The notes: generated from the sequence alone by a model not told the origin. Counted from the first letter of the stretch, positions 25,907 through 35,286 are shown. The stretch: DNA of 64,000 nucleotides from Streptomyces phaeolivaceus (GCF_009184865.1 NZ_CP045096.1:9548001-9612000), one strand, 5' to 3'. Translations and numbers: made by a program.

Positions 25907-27090
25907 CCACCCCCGTCCCCGTTCTCGTCGTGGGCGCCGGCCCCGTGGGCCTCTCCGCCGCCCTCGCCCTGCGCGCCCACGACCTCCCCGTCACCCTGCT
26001 CGAAGCCGACCCCGAGGGCCGTGAACGCCCCGGCAGCCGCGCCCTGTTCGTGCACCGCGAGACCCTGGAACTCCTGGAGGAGGCCCACCCGGGACTCGCG
26101 GTGAAGATCGCCGCGTACGGCCGGACCTGGCACACCAAGCGCACCCTGTACCGGGGACGCGAGGTGTACGCCCGCACCTTCCCGCCGCCCACCGGCACCC
26201 CGCCCTTCACCAGCCTCCGCCAGGTCGACACCGAGCGCTTCCTGCTCGACGCCTGCCGGGACGCCGGCGTGGAGTTCGTGTGGGACGCCCGGATCAGCGG
26301 TGTACGGACCGACCCGGACGGGGTGACCCTCACCGCCGAGGACGGCCGCACCTGGAGGGCCACCCACGCCGTCGCCGCCGACGGCGCCCGCTCGGCCGTA
26401 CGACGGGAACTGGGCATCCCGCTGGAGGGCACCCACGGCGAGGGCTTCCACGTCGTCGCCGACATCGCCGACATCCCCGGCGCCGAACTGCCCCTGGAAC
26501 GGGTCTTCCACTACGAACACCCGGCGCTCGGCGGTCGCAGTGTCATGCGGGTGCCGTTCACCGGAGGCTTCCAACTGGACCTGCAGTGCCAAGACGACGA
26601 CGCCACGGAGGAGTTCGGCACCCGGGAGGCCGTACGGCGCTGGCTCCCTCGGGTCGTCGGCGACGGCTACGGCGAGCGCGTCCTGTGGGTGTCGACCTAT
26701 CGCTTCCTGCGCAAGGTCGCCGCCGCGTTCACCGACCCGCACCGCCGGGTGCTGCTGGCCGGTGAAGCCGCCCATCTCTTCCCGCCGTTCGGGGCGCGCG
26801 GCATGAACAGCGGTATCGCCGACGCGGTCGCCGCGGCCCGCGCGATCGCCGACGGCACCCCCGAGGCCGTCGACTCCTTCGCCGGGATCCGGCGCTCGGC
26901 GGGCCTGTTCAACAGCGCCGCCGCCGGCACGGCCCTGGACCATCTGCGGCCCCGGCGCCGTATCGTCCGCGTCAAGCAGCGGGCGGCGGCGGCCCTCGCC
27001 CCCGTGGTGCCCCGCTGCGGCGCCTGGCTGGAGCACGCGCCGTACGGCCCCCGGAACGGCGCCCCGGCCGTCGTGGGCCGCAAGTACTGA
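25903..27090 (+). CDS. Class A FAD-dependent aromatic monooxygenase
   Basis: A 395-residue flavoprotein of the p-hydroxybenzoate hydroxylase fold. VVGAGPVGLSAALAL is the ADP-binding motif, RALFVHRETLELL and AVAADGARSAVRRELGI (DG motif) are conserved, and the second FAD motif reads LAGEAAHLFPPFGARGMNSGI with Glu for the usual Asp of GDAAH. It should use NAD(P)H and O2 to hydroxylate an aromatic substrate, a natural candidate being an aminobenzoate derivative made by this operon. The ATGA overlap with the upstream ligase supports coupled translation. Confidence 0.88.
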   Translation: MTTPVPVLVVGAGPVGLSAALALRAHDLPVTLLEADPEGRERPGSRALFVHRETLELLEEAHPGLAVKIAAYGRTWHTKRTLYRGREVYARTFPPPTGTPPFTSLRQVDTERFLLDACRDAGVEFVWDARISGVRTDPDGVTLTAEDGRTWRATHAVAADGARSAVRRELGIPLEGTHGEGFHVVADIADIPGAELPLERVFHYEHPALGGRSVMRVPFTGGFQLDLQCQDDDATEEFGTREAVRRWLPRVVGDGYGERVLWVSTYRFLRKVAAAFTDPHRRVLLAGEAAHLFPPFGARGMNSGIADAVAAARAIADGTPEAVDSFAGIRRSAGLFNSAAAGTALDHLRPRRRIVRVKQRAAAALAPVVPRCGAWLEHAPYGPRNGAPAVVGRKY

Positions 27091-27151
27091 ACCAGCGGCA
27101 GCCGGGCGACCGGCAGCGGCCATGGGACCGCAAGACCGACAGGAGCACCGA

Positions 27152-27946
27152 GTGACACAACCCGCCATCGCGGAAGGTCTGTCGACCTGGTCCCCCGAAC
27201 ACGGCCTCGTCCGCGGCGAGGCCCAGGGCGGACGCCTTCTCGTCGCGGACTCATGGCTGCTGCGCGACGGACGGGTGCGCGCCTTCGACCGGCACCGCGA
27301 GCGGTTCCTGCGGTCCTGCGGCGAGTGCGGCGCACCGCCCCTCGGGCACGTCGTCGACTTCTGGCAGGACATGACCCGCGCCCTGCCGCGCACGGGGGAG
27401 TGGTTCCCCCGCGTCGAACTCGCGGCGGGCTCCCTGGAGTTGCGGCTCCTGCTGCGGCCCGCGCCGACCATCACGGCCGACGTCCGGGTGTGGGCGGCCG
27501 GCCAGCCCGACCCGCGTACCGTGCCCCGCCGCAAGGGCCCGGACCTGGACGCCCTGGCCCGGGTGCGCCGACGGGCGTGCGGCGCCGACGCCGACGAGGC
27601 CGTGCTCATCGCGCCCTCCGGTCTGGTGCTGGAGGCCGCCAACTCCAGCCTCTTCTGGTGGGAGGACGACACGCTCTGTCTGCCGCCGCCCCGACTGCCC
27701 GTGCTCCCCGGGGTGACCATGGCCCTCGTCCAGGAGCGGGCCGCCCGCACCGGCGTCCGGCTCGCCCACCGCGAGCGCTCCCTGGCCGAGTTGGACGGCC
27801 GCGAGGTGTGGCTCGTCAACGCCCTCCACGGCATCCGCCCGGTCGCCGCCTGGACCGGGCGTCCGATGACCCCGGGACCGGCCCTCCACGCCCCGGAATG
27901 GCGGAAATGGCTGGACGATCTCATGGATCCCCTGCCGGACCACTGA
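27152..27946 (+). CDS. pabC: Class IV PLP aminotransferase, aminodeoxychorismate lyase-like
   Basis: A 264-residue fold-type IV PLP protein. The Lys expected to bind PLP is in PRRKGPDL, followed by the family pattern EAVLIAPSGLVLEAANSSLFWW and LPVLPGVTMALV. In the context of pabAB it most likely removes pyruvate from aminodeoxychorismate to give p-aminobenzoate. The GTG start follows AGGAG by 5 nt. It is the last gene of the operon, ended by a clear hairpin. Divergence from housekeeping PabC and the dedicated PabAB suggest a pathway-specific pair. Confidence 0.82.
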   Translation: MTQPAIAEGLSTWSPEHGLVRGEAQGGRLLVADSWLLRDGRVRAFDRHRERFLRSCGECGAPPLGHVVDFWQDMTRALPRTGEWFPRVELAAGSLELRLLLRPAPTITADVRVWAAGQPDPRTVPRRKGPDLDALARVRRRACGADADEAVLIAPSGLVLEAANSSLFWWEDDTLCLPPPRLPVLPGVTMALVQERAARTGVRLAHRERSLAELDGREVWLVNALHGIRPVAAWTGRPMTPGPALHAPEWRKWLDDLMDPLPDH

Positions 27947-27974
27947 ATTCACAGCGATACAGAGACGCGCGAAA

Positions 27975-28005
27975 GCGCCGGGCCGAAAGGAAATCGGCCC
28001 GGCGC
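27975..28005. terminator. Hairpin terminator at the end of the aminobenzoate operon
   Basis: GCGCCGGGCCGA and its complement form a 12-bp stem around AAGGAAA, 29 bp after the stop codon. The gene on the other side is convergent, so it may act on both. Confidence 0.8.
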
Positions 28006-28065
28006 CAAAAGTCGTTACTGAATTATTCTGGAATATGTCGCCGAGGTGCTTCCAGGGTGCTCGGG

Positions 28066-28551
28066 CTACTTCTGAGCGGGCTGGTAAGCGCCCGGGACCA
28101 TCCGGGTCGCGATGGCGATCCGGTTGTACGCGTTGATCACGGTGGCCGCCCAGATCAGCGCCGCGACCTGCTCCTCGTCGAACACCTCCGCCGCCTCGGC
28201 GTAGACCTCGTCGGGCACATGACCGTCGGTGACCAGCGTCACGGCCTCGGTCAACGCCAGGGCGGCGCGCTCGCGGACGGTGAAGAAGGGGGTCTCGCGC
28301 CAGGCGCTGAGGGCGTAGATCCGCTGCTCGGTCTCGCCCTGCGCGCGGGCGTCCTTGGTGTGCATGTCCAGGCAGAACGCGCAGCCGTTGATCTGCGACG
28401 CGCGAATGCGTATCAGTTCGAGGATCTCGGGCTCGACCTTCGCGTCCCGGGCCGCGGAAACGGCGGCGCCGTGCAGGGCGCCCATCGCTCCGGACACATC
28501 GGGGGTGATTTTCTTGAGGGCCACACGAGAGGGGGAATCGCTGTTGCTCAT
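28066..28551 (-). CDS. AhpD/carboxymuconolactone decarboxylase-family protein
   Basis: A 161-residue all-helical protein with the redox pair NGCAFCLDMH of alkylhydroperoxidase AhpD-like proteins, preceded by EILELIRIRASQ and followed by ERAALALTEAVTLV. Such proteins reduce peroxides through a CXXC and proton-relay His/Glu. The ATG at 28551 is the first plausible start, although the ribosome binding site is weak. It is convergent with the aminobenzoate operon and probably independent. Confidence 0.85.
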   Translation of the reverse strand: MSNSDSPSRVALKKITPDVSGAMGALHGAAVSAARDAKVEPEILELIRIRASQINGCAFCLDMHTKDARAQGETEQRIYALSAWRETPFFTVRERAALALTEAVTLVTDGHVPDEVYAEAAEVFDEEQVAALIWAATVINAYNRIAIATRMVPGAYQPAQK

Positions 28552-28684
28552 GGGGAGAACTCTATATCCGAATTCCCGGCTGTGTAACTGTTTCGTCTCG
28601 ACCCGGGCCCGCCCACAACCGTTGCGCCCGAACATCTGTCTAGGCAGGCAGGACCAGCGAAACGCGTGAAGGGAAAGGCCCGCC

Positions 28685-29380
28685 ATGGGGGACATAGGCA
28701 GAAGAGCCGCAGTCGGACTCACCGTCACCGGACTGCTCACACCGCTCACACTCGCGATGGGCATCACGCCCGCGCAGGCGGCGAGTTGTACGACGTCGAC
28801 GGGCCCGTACCAGAAGCAGGTGGAGAAGTTCCTCGGCCGGCCGGTCGACGGCAAGCAGTCCGCCGCCGACTGCAAGGCGATCAAGGCCTTCCAGACCAAG
28901 CACGGCATCACGCCGAACATCGGCTACGCGGGATCCGTCACCTGGGGCGTGATGGACCTGATGAACAAGCAGAAGGCCGTGGGCAAGAACCCCAACAAGG
29001 CCGGCAAGTGCCCCACGAACAAGGGCCGTATCGCCTGTGTGAACCTCACGCTCCAGCTGAGCTGGATCCAGGACGGCAACAAGCTCGTCTACGGGCCCGT
29101 CCCGGTCCGCACCGGCCGCGACGGCTACGAGACCCGCACCGGCCTGAAGAAGATCTACTGGCGGAACATCGACCACGTGTCGTCGATCTACCACGTGCCC
29201 ATGCCCTACGCCCAGTTCTTCGACGGAGGCCAGGCCTTCCACTCCGTCGGCGTCAGCATGTGGAACCCGCCCGGCTCCCACGGCTGCACCAACATGACCA
29301 AGACCGACGCCAAGAAGTACTGGTCGCTGCTGAAGACGGGCGACGACGTCTTCGTGTACGGCCGCAAGCCGGGCACCTGA
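28685..29380 (+). CDS. Secreted L,D-transpeptidase with peptidoglycan-binding domain
   Basis: A 231-residue exported protein. The signal peptide (GRRAAVGLTVTGLLTPLTL) probably ends at AQA-A. A short peptidoglycan-binding domain (QVEKFLGRPVDGKQS, AFQTKHGI) precedes a YkuD domain with HSVGVSMWNPPGSHGCTNM, containing the catalytic His and Cys. It should form 3-3 crosslinks or attach proteins to peptidoglycan. CxT pairs in the mature N-terminus (SCTTS, ADCKA) may form a disulfide. Confidence 0.88.
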   Translation: MGDIGRRAAVGLTVTGLLTPLTLAMGITPAQAASCTTSTGPYQKQVEKFLGRPVDGKQSAADCKAIKAFQTKHGITPNIGYAGSVTWGVMDLMNKQKAVGKNPNKAGKCPTNKGRIACVNLTLQLSWIQDGNKLVYGPVPVRTGRDGYETRTGLKKIYWRNIDHVSSIYHVPMPYAQFFDGGQAFHSVGVSMWNPPGSHGCTNMTKTDAKKYWSLLKTGDDVFVYGRKPGT

Positions 29381-29420
29381 CGGACAGCCAGGAGCCCGGC
29401 CCGACGACCGTGGCGAAACG

Positions 29421-30623
29421 TCACGCCTGGGGCGCGTCCCCGAAGTCCGGGATCTCCAGCCGTACCCCGCCCTGCCGCGCGGACTCGTGCGCGACGATGC
29501 CCGGCAGGGTGTAGCGGGCCGCCACCCAGGCGTTCACCGAGGGCAGCGTCCGGGTGTTCACGGCGGTCACGAAGTCGTCCACCAGGAAGTGGTGGCTGCC
29601 CTCGTGCCCGTTGTGCAGTTCGTCGAACTCCCGCGGCAGCCGCGACCGGTCGTGCACCGGCGCCGACCCGGAGGTGAAGGCGGCCCGCAGATCCGGCGCG
29701 ATGTGCTGGAGCGAGGGGTGGTCGGGGGACAGGGTGGGCTTGGGCTCCAGGAGTTCACTGATGTCCTCGACCCCCTTCTTGTCCTGCCAGAACGCGACCG
29801 TGGCGAGCTGCTCCATGCTGGCGTCCGTACCGAAGAAGCGGAACCGCGACTCCCGGATCTGTGAGGGGTAGCCGACCCGCCGGAACTCGTTCGTCCGGAA
29901 CGAACCGCCGCCCGCCACCTCGAACAGCGCGGTCGCGTTGGAGAAGTCGTTGCCGAACTGGCTGACCTCCTTGTCGAACACCCCGTCCCCGCGCTCGTCC
30001 ACGACGCCGATCGCGGACACGCTGACCGCGTGCGTCTGCCAGGCGCCGAGCACCCCGCCCACCGAGTGCGTCGGGTACAGCAGCGGGGGATAGCTGGCGG
30101 TCGCCTTCCACTCCTCGCCGCCGCTGTACTGGTACGCCTCGTAGAACCCCAGATCCATGTCGTGGACGTAGTCGCCCTCGGCGTAGAAGATCCGCCCGAA
30201 CGCCCCTTCGGCAATCTGGTTCCGGGCGTGCACGGTCGCCGGGTTGTACTGACTCGTCTCACCCATCATGTACGTCAGCCCGGTCGCCCGGACCGCGTCG
30301 ATGATCGCCGCGATCTCGTCGGCGGTGATCGCCATGGGCACCGCGGAGTAGACGTGCTTGCCGGCCGAGAGGCCCTGGAGCACCAGCGGCCCGTGCGTCC
30401 AGCGCTGGGTGAAGATCGCGACCGCGTCGACGGCCGGTGACTCCAGCATCGCCTCGTACGACGGGAAGGTGCCGGCCAACCCCTGGGCGGCCACGAGCTC
30501 CTCCGCCCGCTCGGGCAGCAGATCGGTGACGTAGACGTCACCGACGCCCGGGTGCGCCTGGAACAGCGTGGCGAACTGGCCGGAGAACTGGCCGGCGCCG
30601 ACGATGCCGAGGGAGAACGTCAT
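29421..30623 (-). CDS. Gfo/Idh/MocA-family oxidoreductase
   Basis: A 400-residue NAD(P)-dependent sugar dehydrogenase homologue. The N-terminal Rossmann motif is GIVGAGQFSGQFA. The position normally holding the catalytic EKP reads AVPMAI, so the Lys is missing and chemistry may differ from typical inositol or glucose-fructose oxidoreductases. The C-terminal half is the usual alpha/beta domain (YPPLLYPTHSVGGVLGAW). It is the last gene of the operon behind the sugar-binding lipoprotein, 14 bp away, so it should act on the imported sugar or a derivative. Confidence 0.85.
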   Translation of the reverse strand: MTFSLGIVGAGQFSGQFATLFQAHPGVGDVYVTDLLPERAEELVAAQGLAGTFPSYEAMLESPAVDAVAIFTQRWTHGPLVLQGLSAGKHVYSAVPMAITADEIAAIIDAVRATGLTYMMGETSQYNPATVHARNQIAEGAFGRIFYAEGDYVHDMDLGFYEAYQYSGGEEWKATASYPPLLYPTHSVGGVLGAWQTHAVSVSAIGVVDERGDGVFDKEVSQFGNDFSNATALFEVAGGGSFRTNEFRRVGYPSQIRESRFRFFGTDASMEQLATVAFWQDKKGVEDISELLEPKPTLSPDHPSLQHIAPDLRAAFTSGSAPVHDRSRLPREFDELHNGHEGSHHFLVDDFVTAVNTRTLPSVNAWVAARYTLPGIVAHESARQGGVRLEIPDFGDAPQA

Positions 30624-30637
30624 GGATGAAATGTCCT

Positions 30638-31981
30638 TCACTGGTCGAGAATCAGGTTGATCTGGTCGTTGGTCTCGTCGAGGCCGCTCACCGGTGCCCC
30701 GTTGCCGTAGATGTCCTCCATCGCGGGCTGCATGAGCGCGGTGACGTCCGCCGCGTAGTTGGTGATCGGGTACGAGAAGGTCCGGAAGTCCCGCTTGTCG
30801 GCGACCGGTTCGGTGAAGGCCGACACATCGAGGCCCTTCTTCTCGTACGCGGCGACGGCGGCCTCGGTGCCGGCCGGGGTGGCGGGGAAGACGACCCCGT
30901 ACCGGCCGACCACGGTCTGGCAGGCGTCGGAGGCCAGATACGCCACCCACTTCCGGGCGCCCGCCTTGTTCTTGGACGCCTTGGTGATGGAGTCGGCGAG
31001 GCCGTTCATCATGGTGGCGCGCCTGCCGCTCGGCCCGGCCGGAGTGACGGCGGAGCCGATCTCCATCCCCTTGAAACCGGCGTAGGTGGAGATCATCCAG
31101 GCACCGTCGAAGGTGACGGCGGCCTTGCCCGCGGCGATCTGGGTGTTGGCCTGGTTGGACTGGACGTTGTAGTCGGCGAAGGGAACCATGTAGCCCTTCT
31201 CCGCCAGCCCGAAGTACCACTCGATCACGGACTGGAAGGTCGCGCTGTCGTACTGGTACTTCGTGCCCCAGCGGGCCTTGTCGGTGTAGCTCCAGCCCGC
31301 CGACCCGGCGAAGGGGCTCCACTGGGTCTGCCCGTCGGCGTAGCCGCCGCCGTTGCTGGCCAGGCCGTACACCTTGACGTTGTCCTTGTCGAAGCCGGGC
31401 TCGTCGCCGCGCCTGCCCTTGTCGTCGACGGTGAGGTGGGCGACGGCCTTCTCGAAGGTGCCGCCGTCCTCGGGGTTCCAGGACAGGCCGTTCAGCTCGC
31501 CGGCGGTGAGACCCGCGTCCTTCACCATCGCCTTGTTGTAGAAGAGCCCCACGGTGTCCCAGTCCTTGGGGGCGCCGTAGCGGTGGCCGTCCTGGCCGAT
31601 CCAGTTGGCGGCCAGCCCCGGTTGGTAGTCGGACTCGTCGATGCCCAGGTCGTCCAGCGGTTCGAGGACCTGGAGGTCGGCGAACTGGCCGAACTTCTGG
31701 ATGTGGTCGGTGAACACGTCCGGCTGGGTGCCCGCGATGAACCCGGCGGTGAGCTTGGTCCAGTAGTCGCTCCACCCCAACTGGGTGATCCTCACCTTCA
31801 GTCCGGGGTTCTCCTTCGCGAACCCCTTGGCGCAGGCCTGGTAGGCGGGCACCTGGTTGGCGTCCCACAGCCAGTACGTCACCGTGTTCGAGGACGCCCC
31901 GGTGCCGTCGCCCTGGGCGCAGCCGGTCACCAGGGACAGCGTCAGCGCCCCGGCCCATGCGGTCAGCGTACGAAGTCGCAT
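30638..31981 (-). CDS. Sugar ABC transporter substrate-binding lipoprotein
   Basis: A 447-residue cluster B (MalE-like) binding protein. The signal peptide ends in the lipobox LVTGC, so it is anchored outside the membrane. Seen: YWLWDANQVPAYQACAKGF, LGWSDYWTKL, PDVFTDHI and AVTFDGAWMIS. GAGGGAA precedes the ATG, and 10 bp separate it from the upstream permease gene. It delivers an unknown sugar to the two following permeases. Confidence 0.88.
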   Translation of the reverse strand: MRLRTLTAWAGALTLSLVTGCAQGDGTGASSNTVTYWLWDANQVPAYQACAKGFAKENPGLKVRITQLGWSDYWTKLTAGFIAGTQPDVFTDHIQKFGQFADLQVLEPLDDLGIDESDYQPGLAANWIGQDGHRYGAPKDWDTVGLFYNKAMVKDAGLTAGELNGLSWNPEDGGTFEKAVAHLTVDDKGRRGDEPGFDKDNVKVYGLASNGGGYADGQTQWSPFAGSAGWSYTDKARWGTKYQYDSATFQSVIEWYFGLAEKGYMVPFADYNVQSNQANTQIAAGKAAVTFDGAWMISTYAGFKGMEIGSAVTPAGPSGRRATMMNGLADSITKASKNKAGARKWVAYLASDACQTVVGRYGVVFPATPAGTEAAVAAYEKKGLDVSAFTEPVADKRDFRTFSYPITNYAADVTALMQPAMEDIYGNGAPVSGLDETNDQINLILDQ

Positions 31982-31991
31982 CTGCGTTCCC

Positions 31992-32933
31992 TCACTTGAT
32001 CCCGGTGAAGCCGATGGAGCTGACGATGCGGCGGGCGGAGGCGGCGAAGAGCACCAGCATCGGCAGCGCGGCGATCAGCGTCGCGGCGGTGAGCCCCGAC
32101 CAGTCCACGCCGGTCGCCGGGGTCTGCGCCCGGAAGATCGCCAGCGCCACGGTCAGCACCCGGGAGCCGTCGCTGTAACTGACCATCAGCGGCCAGAAGT
32201 AGTCGTTCCAGGAGGTGATGTACGTCAGCACCGCCAGCGTGAGGATCCGGGTGGACGCCATCGGCAGGATCACCCGGAAGAAGATCCGGACCTTCCCGGC
32301 CCCGTCGAGGAACGCCGCCTCCTCGACCTCGTGCGGGATGTTCATGAAGAACTGGCGGAGGAAGAAGATCGCGAACGGCGTCATGAACAGGCTGGGCAGC
32401 GCGATGCCGAGCAGCGAGTCCACCAGGTGCAGTTGCTTGATGAGTACGAAGTTCGGCAGCAGCGTGAAGATGGTCGGCACCATCAGCCCGGCCAGGAACA
32501 GCCCGAACACCTGGTCACGGCCCCGCCAGCGCAGCCGCGCGAACGCGTACGCGGCCATCGCGGAGAAGAAGATCTGACAGCCGGTGATCAGCGTCGAGAC
32601 GATCACCGAGTTGACCAGATACCGCCAGAAGTCCAGTCCGCCGCCCGTCCCGCCCTGCGCGATCGCCTCCTCCGCCGACTGGAGTCCGAGCGCCCGCTCG
32701 AAACCGCTGGTGGTGAGATCGACGGGCAGCGGGTTCGCGGGATCCGCGCCGAGGCCGGCGTTGGTGGAGAGCGCGGTGCGCAGGATCCAGTAGAAGGGCA
32801 GCAGGGTGATCAGCACGATCAGCCCCATCACGGTCCAGGCGGCTGCCCGTCCGAGGGAGAGGCGGCGCCTCGTCGGCCGTACGGCCGGCATGTCTGTCGG
32901 CGTCGGTGGTGTCGTCGCTGTGGTGGCGGCCAT
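31992..32933 (-). CDS. Sugar ABC transporter permease, MalG-like
   Basis: A 313-residue permease with six predicted helices and the EAA loop EVEEAAFLDGAGKVRIFFRVILP that contacts the ATPase. No ATPase gene is in the operon, as is usual for Streptomyces sugar importers served by the shared MsiK. AAGGGAG precedes the ATG. An N-terminal Thr/Pro-rich stretch precedes the first helix. Confidence 0.9.
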   Translation of the reverse strand: MAATTATTPPTPTDMPAVRPTRRRLSLGRAAAWTVMGLIVLITLLPFYWILRTALSTNAGLGADPANPLPVDLTTSGFERALGLQSAEEAIAQGGTGGGLDFWRYLVNSVIVSTLITGCQIFFSAMAAYAFARLRWRGRDQVFGLFLAGLMVPTIFTLLPNFVLIKQLHLVDSLLGIALPSLFMTPFAIFFLRQFFMNIPHEVEEAAFLDGAGKVRIFFRVILPMASTRILTLAVLTYITSWNDYFWPLMVSYSDGSRVLTVALAIFRAQTPATGVDWSGLTAATLIAALPMLVLFAASARRIVSSIGFTGIK

Positions 32934-32964
32934 GTCGGTGTCTCCCTTCCGTCAGCCGAGTCCG

Positions 32965-33864
32965 TCAGCCGAGGTCGCTTCGGCCGGCCCTGGTGAGCCG
33001 GTACTGCAGGACGGTGATCGCGCTGAGCACGACCAGCAGGGCGACGGACATCGCCGAGGCGTAGCCGAACTGGAAGCGGCCGAACGCGGAGCCGTAGATG
33101 TAGAACTGCAGGACGTTGGTCGCGTTCGCGGGACCGCCCGCCGTGGTCACCGCCACGGTGTCGAACACCTGGAACGATCCGATCACCGTCATGATCAGCA
33201 CCACCGCCAGCACCGGACGCAGCAGCGGCAGGGTGACCCGCCAGAACATCCGCCACTCGCTCGCGCCGTCCACCCTCGCCGCCTCGTACACGTCGTTCGG
33301 GATCGCCTGGAGCCCGGCGAACAGGAGCAGCGCCGTGTAGCCGACGTGCCGCCACACGTTGATCAGGGCGATGGTGGGGATGGCCCAGGTCTCGTCGGCG
33401 AGGAACGGGATGCGGTCCACGCCGAGAGCGCCGATGATCTCGTTGCCGATGCCGAGCTGGGTGTCGAGGATCCACAGCCAGACCAGACCGGCGACCACGT
33501 TCGACATCAGATACGGCGTGAGCACGATGCCGCGCAGCAGCGCCGACTGGGTAAGCCGCTGGAGCAGTACGGCGATGGCGAGCGCGGCGACCGTCTGCAC
33601 CCCGATGTTGAGGATCACGTACTCGACCGTGACCCCCAGTGAGTCCCAGAAGATCGGGTCGTTGACCATCCGGACGTAGTTGTCGAGGCCCACCCACTCC
33701 GCCGGGGTGAGCAGGTTGAAGCGGGTGAAGCTCAGATAGACGCCCCGCAGGGTCGGCCAGAGCAGGAAGACCAGGAAGCCGAGCATCGCCGGGGCGATGA
33801 AGACGGCGGCCAGGACACCGTCGCCTCGCCTGCGGAACGGTGGACTGCTGGAGGCGATGGTCAT
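32965..33864 (-). CDS. Sugar ABC transporter permease, MalF-like
   Basis: A 299-residue permease, first gene of the four-gene operon. The EAA loop reads DVYEAARVDGASEWRMFWRVTLP. Helices begin at VLAAVFIAPAMLGFLVFLLW. It pairs with the MalG-like subunit. The start faces the divergent ROK regulator gene across 183 bp that contain candidate operators. Confidence 0.9.
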   Translation of the reverse strand: MTIASSSPPFRRRGDGVLAAVFIAPAMLGFLVFLLWPTLRGVYLSFTRFNLLTPAEWVGLDNYVRMVNDPIFWDSLGVTVEYVILNIGVQTVAALAIAVLLQRLTQSALLRGIVLTPYLMSNVVAGLVWLWILDTQLGIGNEIIGALGVDRIPFLADETWAIPTIALINVWRHVGYTALLLFAGLQAIPNDVYEAARVDGASEWRMFWRVTLPLLRPVLAVVLIMTVIGSFQVFDTVAVTTAGGPANATNVLQFYIYGSAFGRFQFGYASAMSVALLVVLSAITVLQYRLTRAGRSDLG

Positions 33865-33922
33865 CGGTGCTCCCTCGTAGGCTGCGCTGCCTCATCCATC
33901 GGGTGTCGAACTCCGCCACTTA

Positions 33923-33937
33923 CTTTTGTCGCGAAAG
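33923..33937. promoter_or_regulatory. Candidate ROK-regulator operator between the sugar operon and its regulator
   Basis: CTTTTGTCGCGAAAG is an imperfect 15-bp palindrome (five of seven arm positions match) 59 bp upstream of the first permease gene. A second short repeat, TTCC-N5-GGAA, lies at about 34008-34020. The rest of the 183-bp gap shows no other clear signal. Confidence 0.4.
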
Positions 33938-34047
33938 AATTGCCGCGTCAAGGGATGGGAGAACATCTTTTCCGAGGGGGGTCATGGACCTGGAGTGAGT
34001 TTATTGTTTCCATGACGGAAGAAATCTGGTGTGGGAGTCTGACCCTC

Positions 34048-35208
34048 ATGACCGCACTCGCTGCCAGTTGGCTGCCGCTCAGCACCGGAGAACGCGCGGT
34101 GGCGATCGAGGTGCTCGTGCACGGCCCGCTCTCGCGCACGGAACTCGCCCGGCGGCTCGGCCTGTCCGCCGGCAGCCTCACCCGGCTGACCAAACCGCTG
34201 ATCGAGTCGGGGCTCCTGGTCGAGACCCCCGAGGGTGCGGCCCTCCCCGAGGTCCGGCAGGGGCGACCCTCGCAGCCGCTGGACATCGTCGCCGAGTCCC
34301 GTTCCTTCATCGGCTTCAAGATCACCGAAGACATGGTGTACGCCGTCGTCACCACGCTCCGGAGCGAGATCGTCACCCGGTACGACCGCCCGCTCACCAC
34401 CCATGACCCGGAGCGGGTCGCCGACCTGCTCGCCGCGATGGCCGCCGAACTCGCCCGCACCCACCCCTCCCTCGCCGGGATCGGCGTCGGGGTCGGCGGG
34501 TTCGTGCGCCGTCGCGCGGTGGTCGGGGAGTCACCCTTCCTGTCCTGGCGCGACGTCCCGCTGGCCGAACTCGTCGAGGAACGCACCGGGTTGCCGGTGG
34601 TCGTCGAGAACGACGTCGCCGCACTCGTCGAGGCCGAGACCTGGTTCGGCGCCGGGCGCGGCCTCGAACGGTTCGTCGTCCTCACCATCGGCGCGGGCAT
34701 CGGCTACGGGCTGGTGCTGGGCGGGAAACGGGTGGCGTACGCCGAGGAGGACCGGGGGTTCGGCCGCCACTGGATCGTCGACCCGTCCGGGCCGCTCACC
34801 CCCGACGGGGAGCGCGGCAGCGCCGTCTCCCTGCTGAGCATCCCCAGCATCCGCTACCAGGTGCAGGCGGCGACCGGACGCGAGGTGACGTACGACGAGA
34901 TCCTCGCCGGGGCGGCCGGGGGCGAGCCGATGTGTGTGCGGATCGTCACGGAGGCGGGGCGGGCGCTGGGCATGCTGGTCGCCCAGATCGCCAACTTCGT
35001 GATGCCGCAGAAGATCCTGCTCGCGGGGGAGGGGGTGGGGCTGATGGGGGTCGCGGGAGGGGCCGTGGACGAGGCCGTGCGGGCCCATCGGCATCCGCTG
35101 GCCGCGCCCGTCCCCTTGGAGACGAAGGTGTCCGACTTCCATGACTGGGCGCGTGGGGCGGCCGTGCTGGCCATTCAGGTCCTCGTGCTCGGGACCGTGG
35201 AGCCGTAA
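34048..35208 (+). CDS. ROK-family transcriptional regulator
   Basis: A 386-residue ROK regulator. The N-terminal winged helix (LSRTELARRLGLSAGSLTRLTKPLIESGLL) binds DNA; the C-terminal two-lobed kinase-like fold senses a sugar (GIGVGVGGFVRR, VVENDVAALVEAE, LTIGAGIGYGLVLGG). The CxCGxxGCxE zinc motif of catalytic ROK kinases is absent, so it is probably a pure sensor. The ATG at 34048 has GGGAG about 10 nt upstream; ATG 34012 would add 12 residues. Divergent from the sugar operon, which it most likely controls. Confidence 0.87.
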   Translation: MTALAASWLPLSTGERAVAIEVLVHGPLSRTELARRLGLSAGSLTRLTKPLIESGLLVETPEGAALPEVRQGRPSQPLDIVAESRSFIGFKITEDMVYAVVTTLRSEIVTRYDRPLTTHDPERVADLLAAMAAELARTHPSLAGIGVGVGGFVRRRAVVGESPFLSWRDVPLAELVEERTGLPVVVENDVAALVEAETWFGAGRGLERFVVLTIGAGIGYGLVLGGKRVAYAEEDRGFGRHWIVDPSGPLTPDGERGSAVSLLSIPSIRYQVQAATGREVTYDEILAGAAGGEPMCVRIVTEAGRALGMLVAQIANFVMPQKILLAGEGVGLMGVAGGAVDEAVRAHRHPLAAPVPLETKVSDFHDWARGAAVLAIQVLVLGTVEP

Positions 35209-35286
35209 ACGCAGAGTGATCAGCTTCACGGTCCGTAATGTCTGAAGTGGGACCTTTACTCACATCGGCTTCACGTTCGAGGACAT

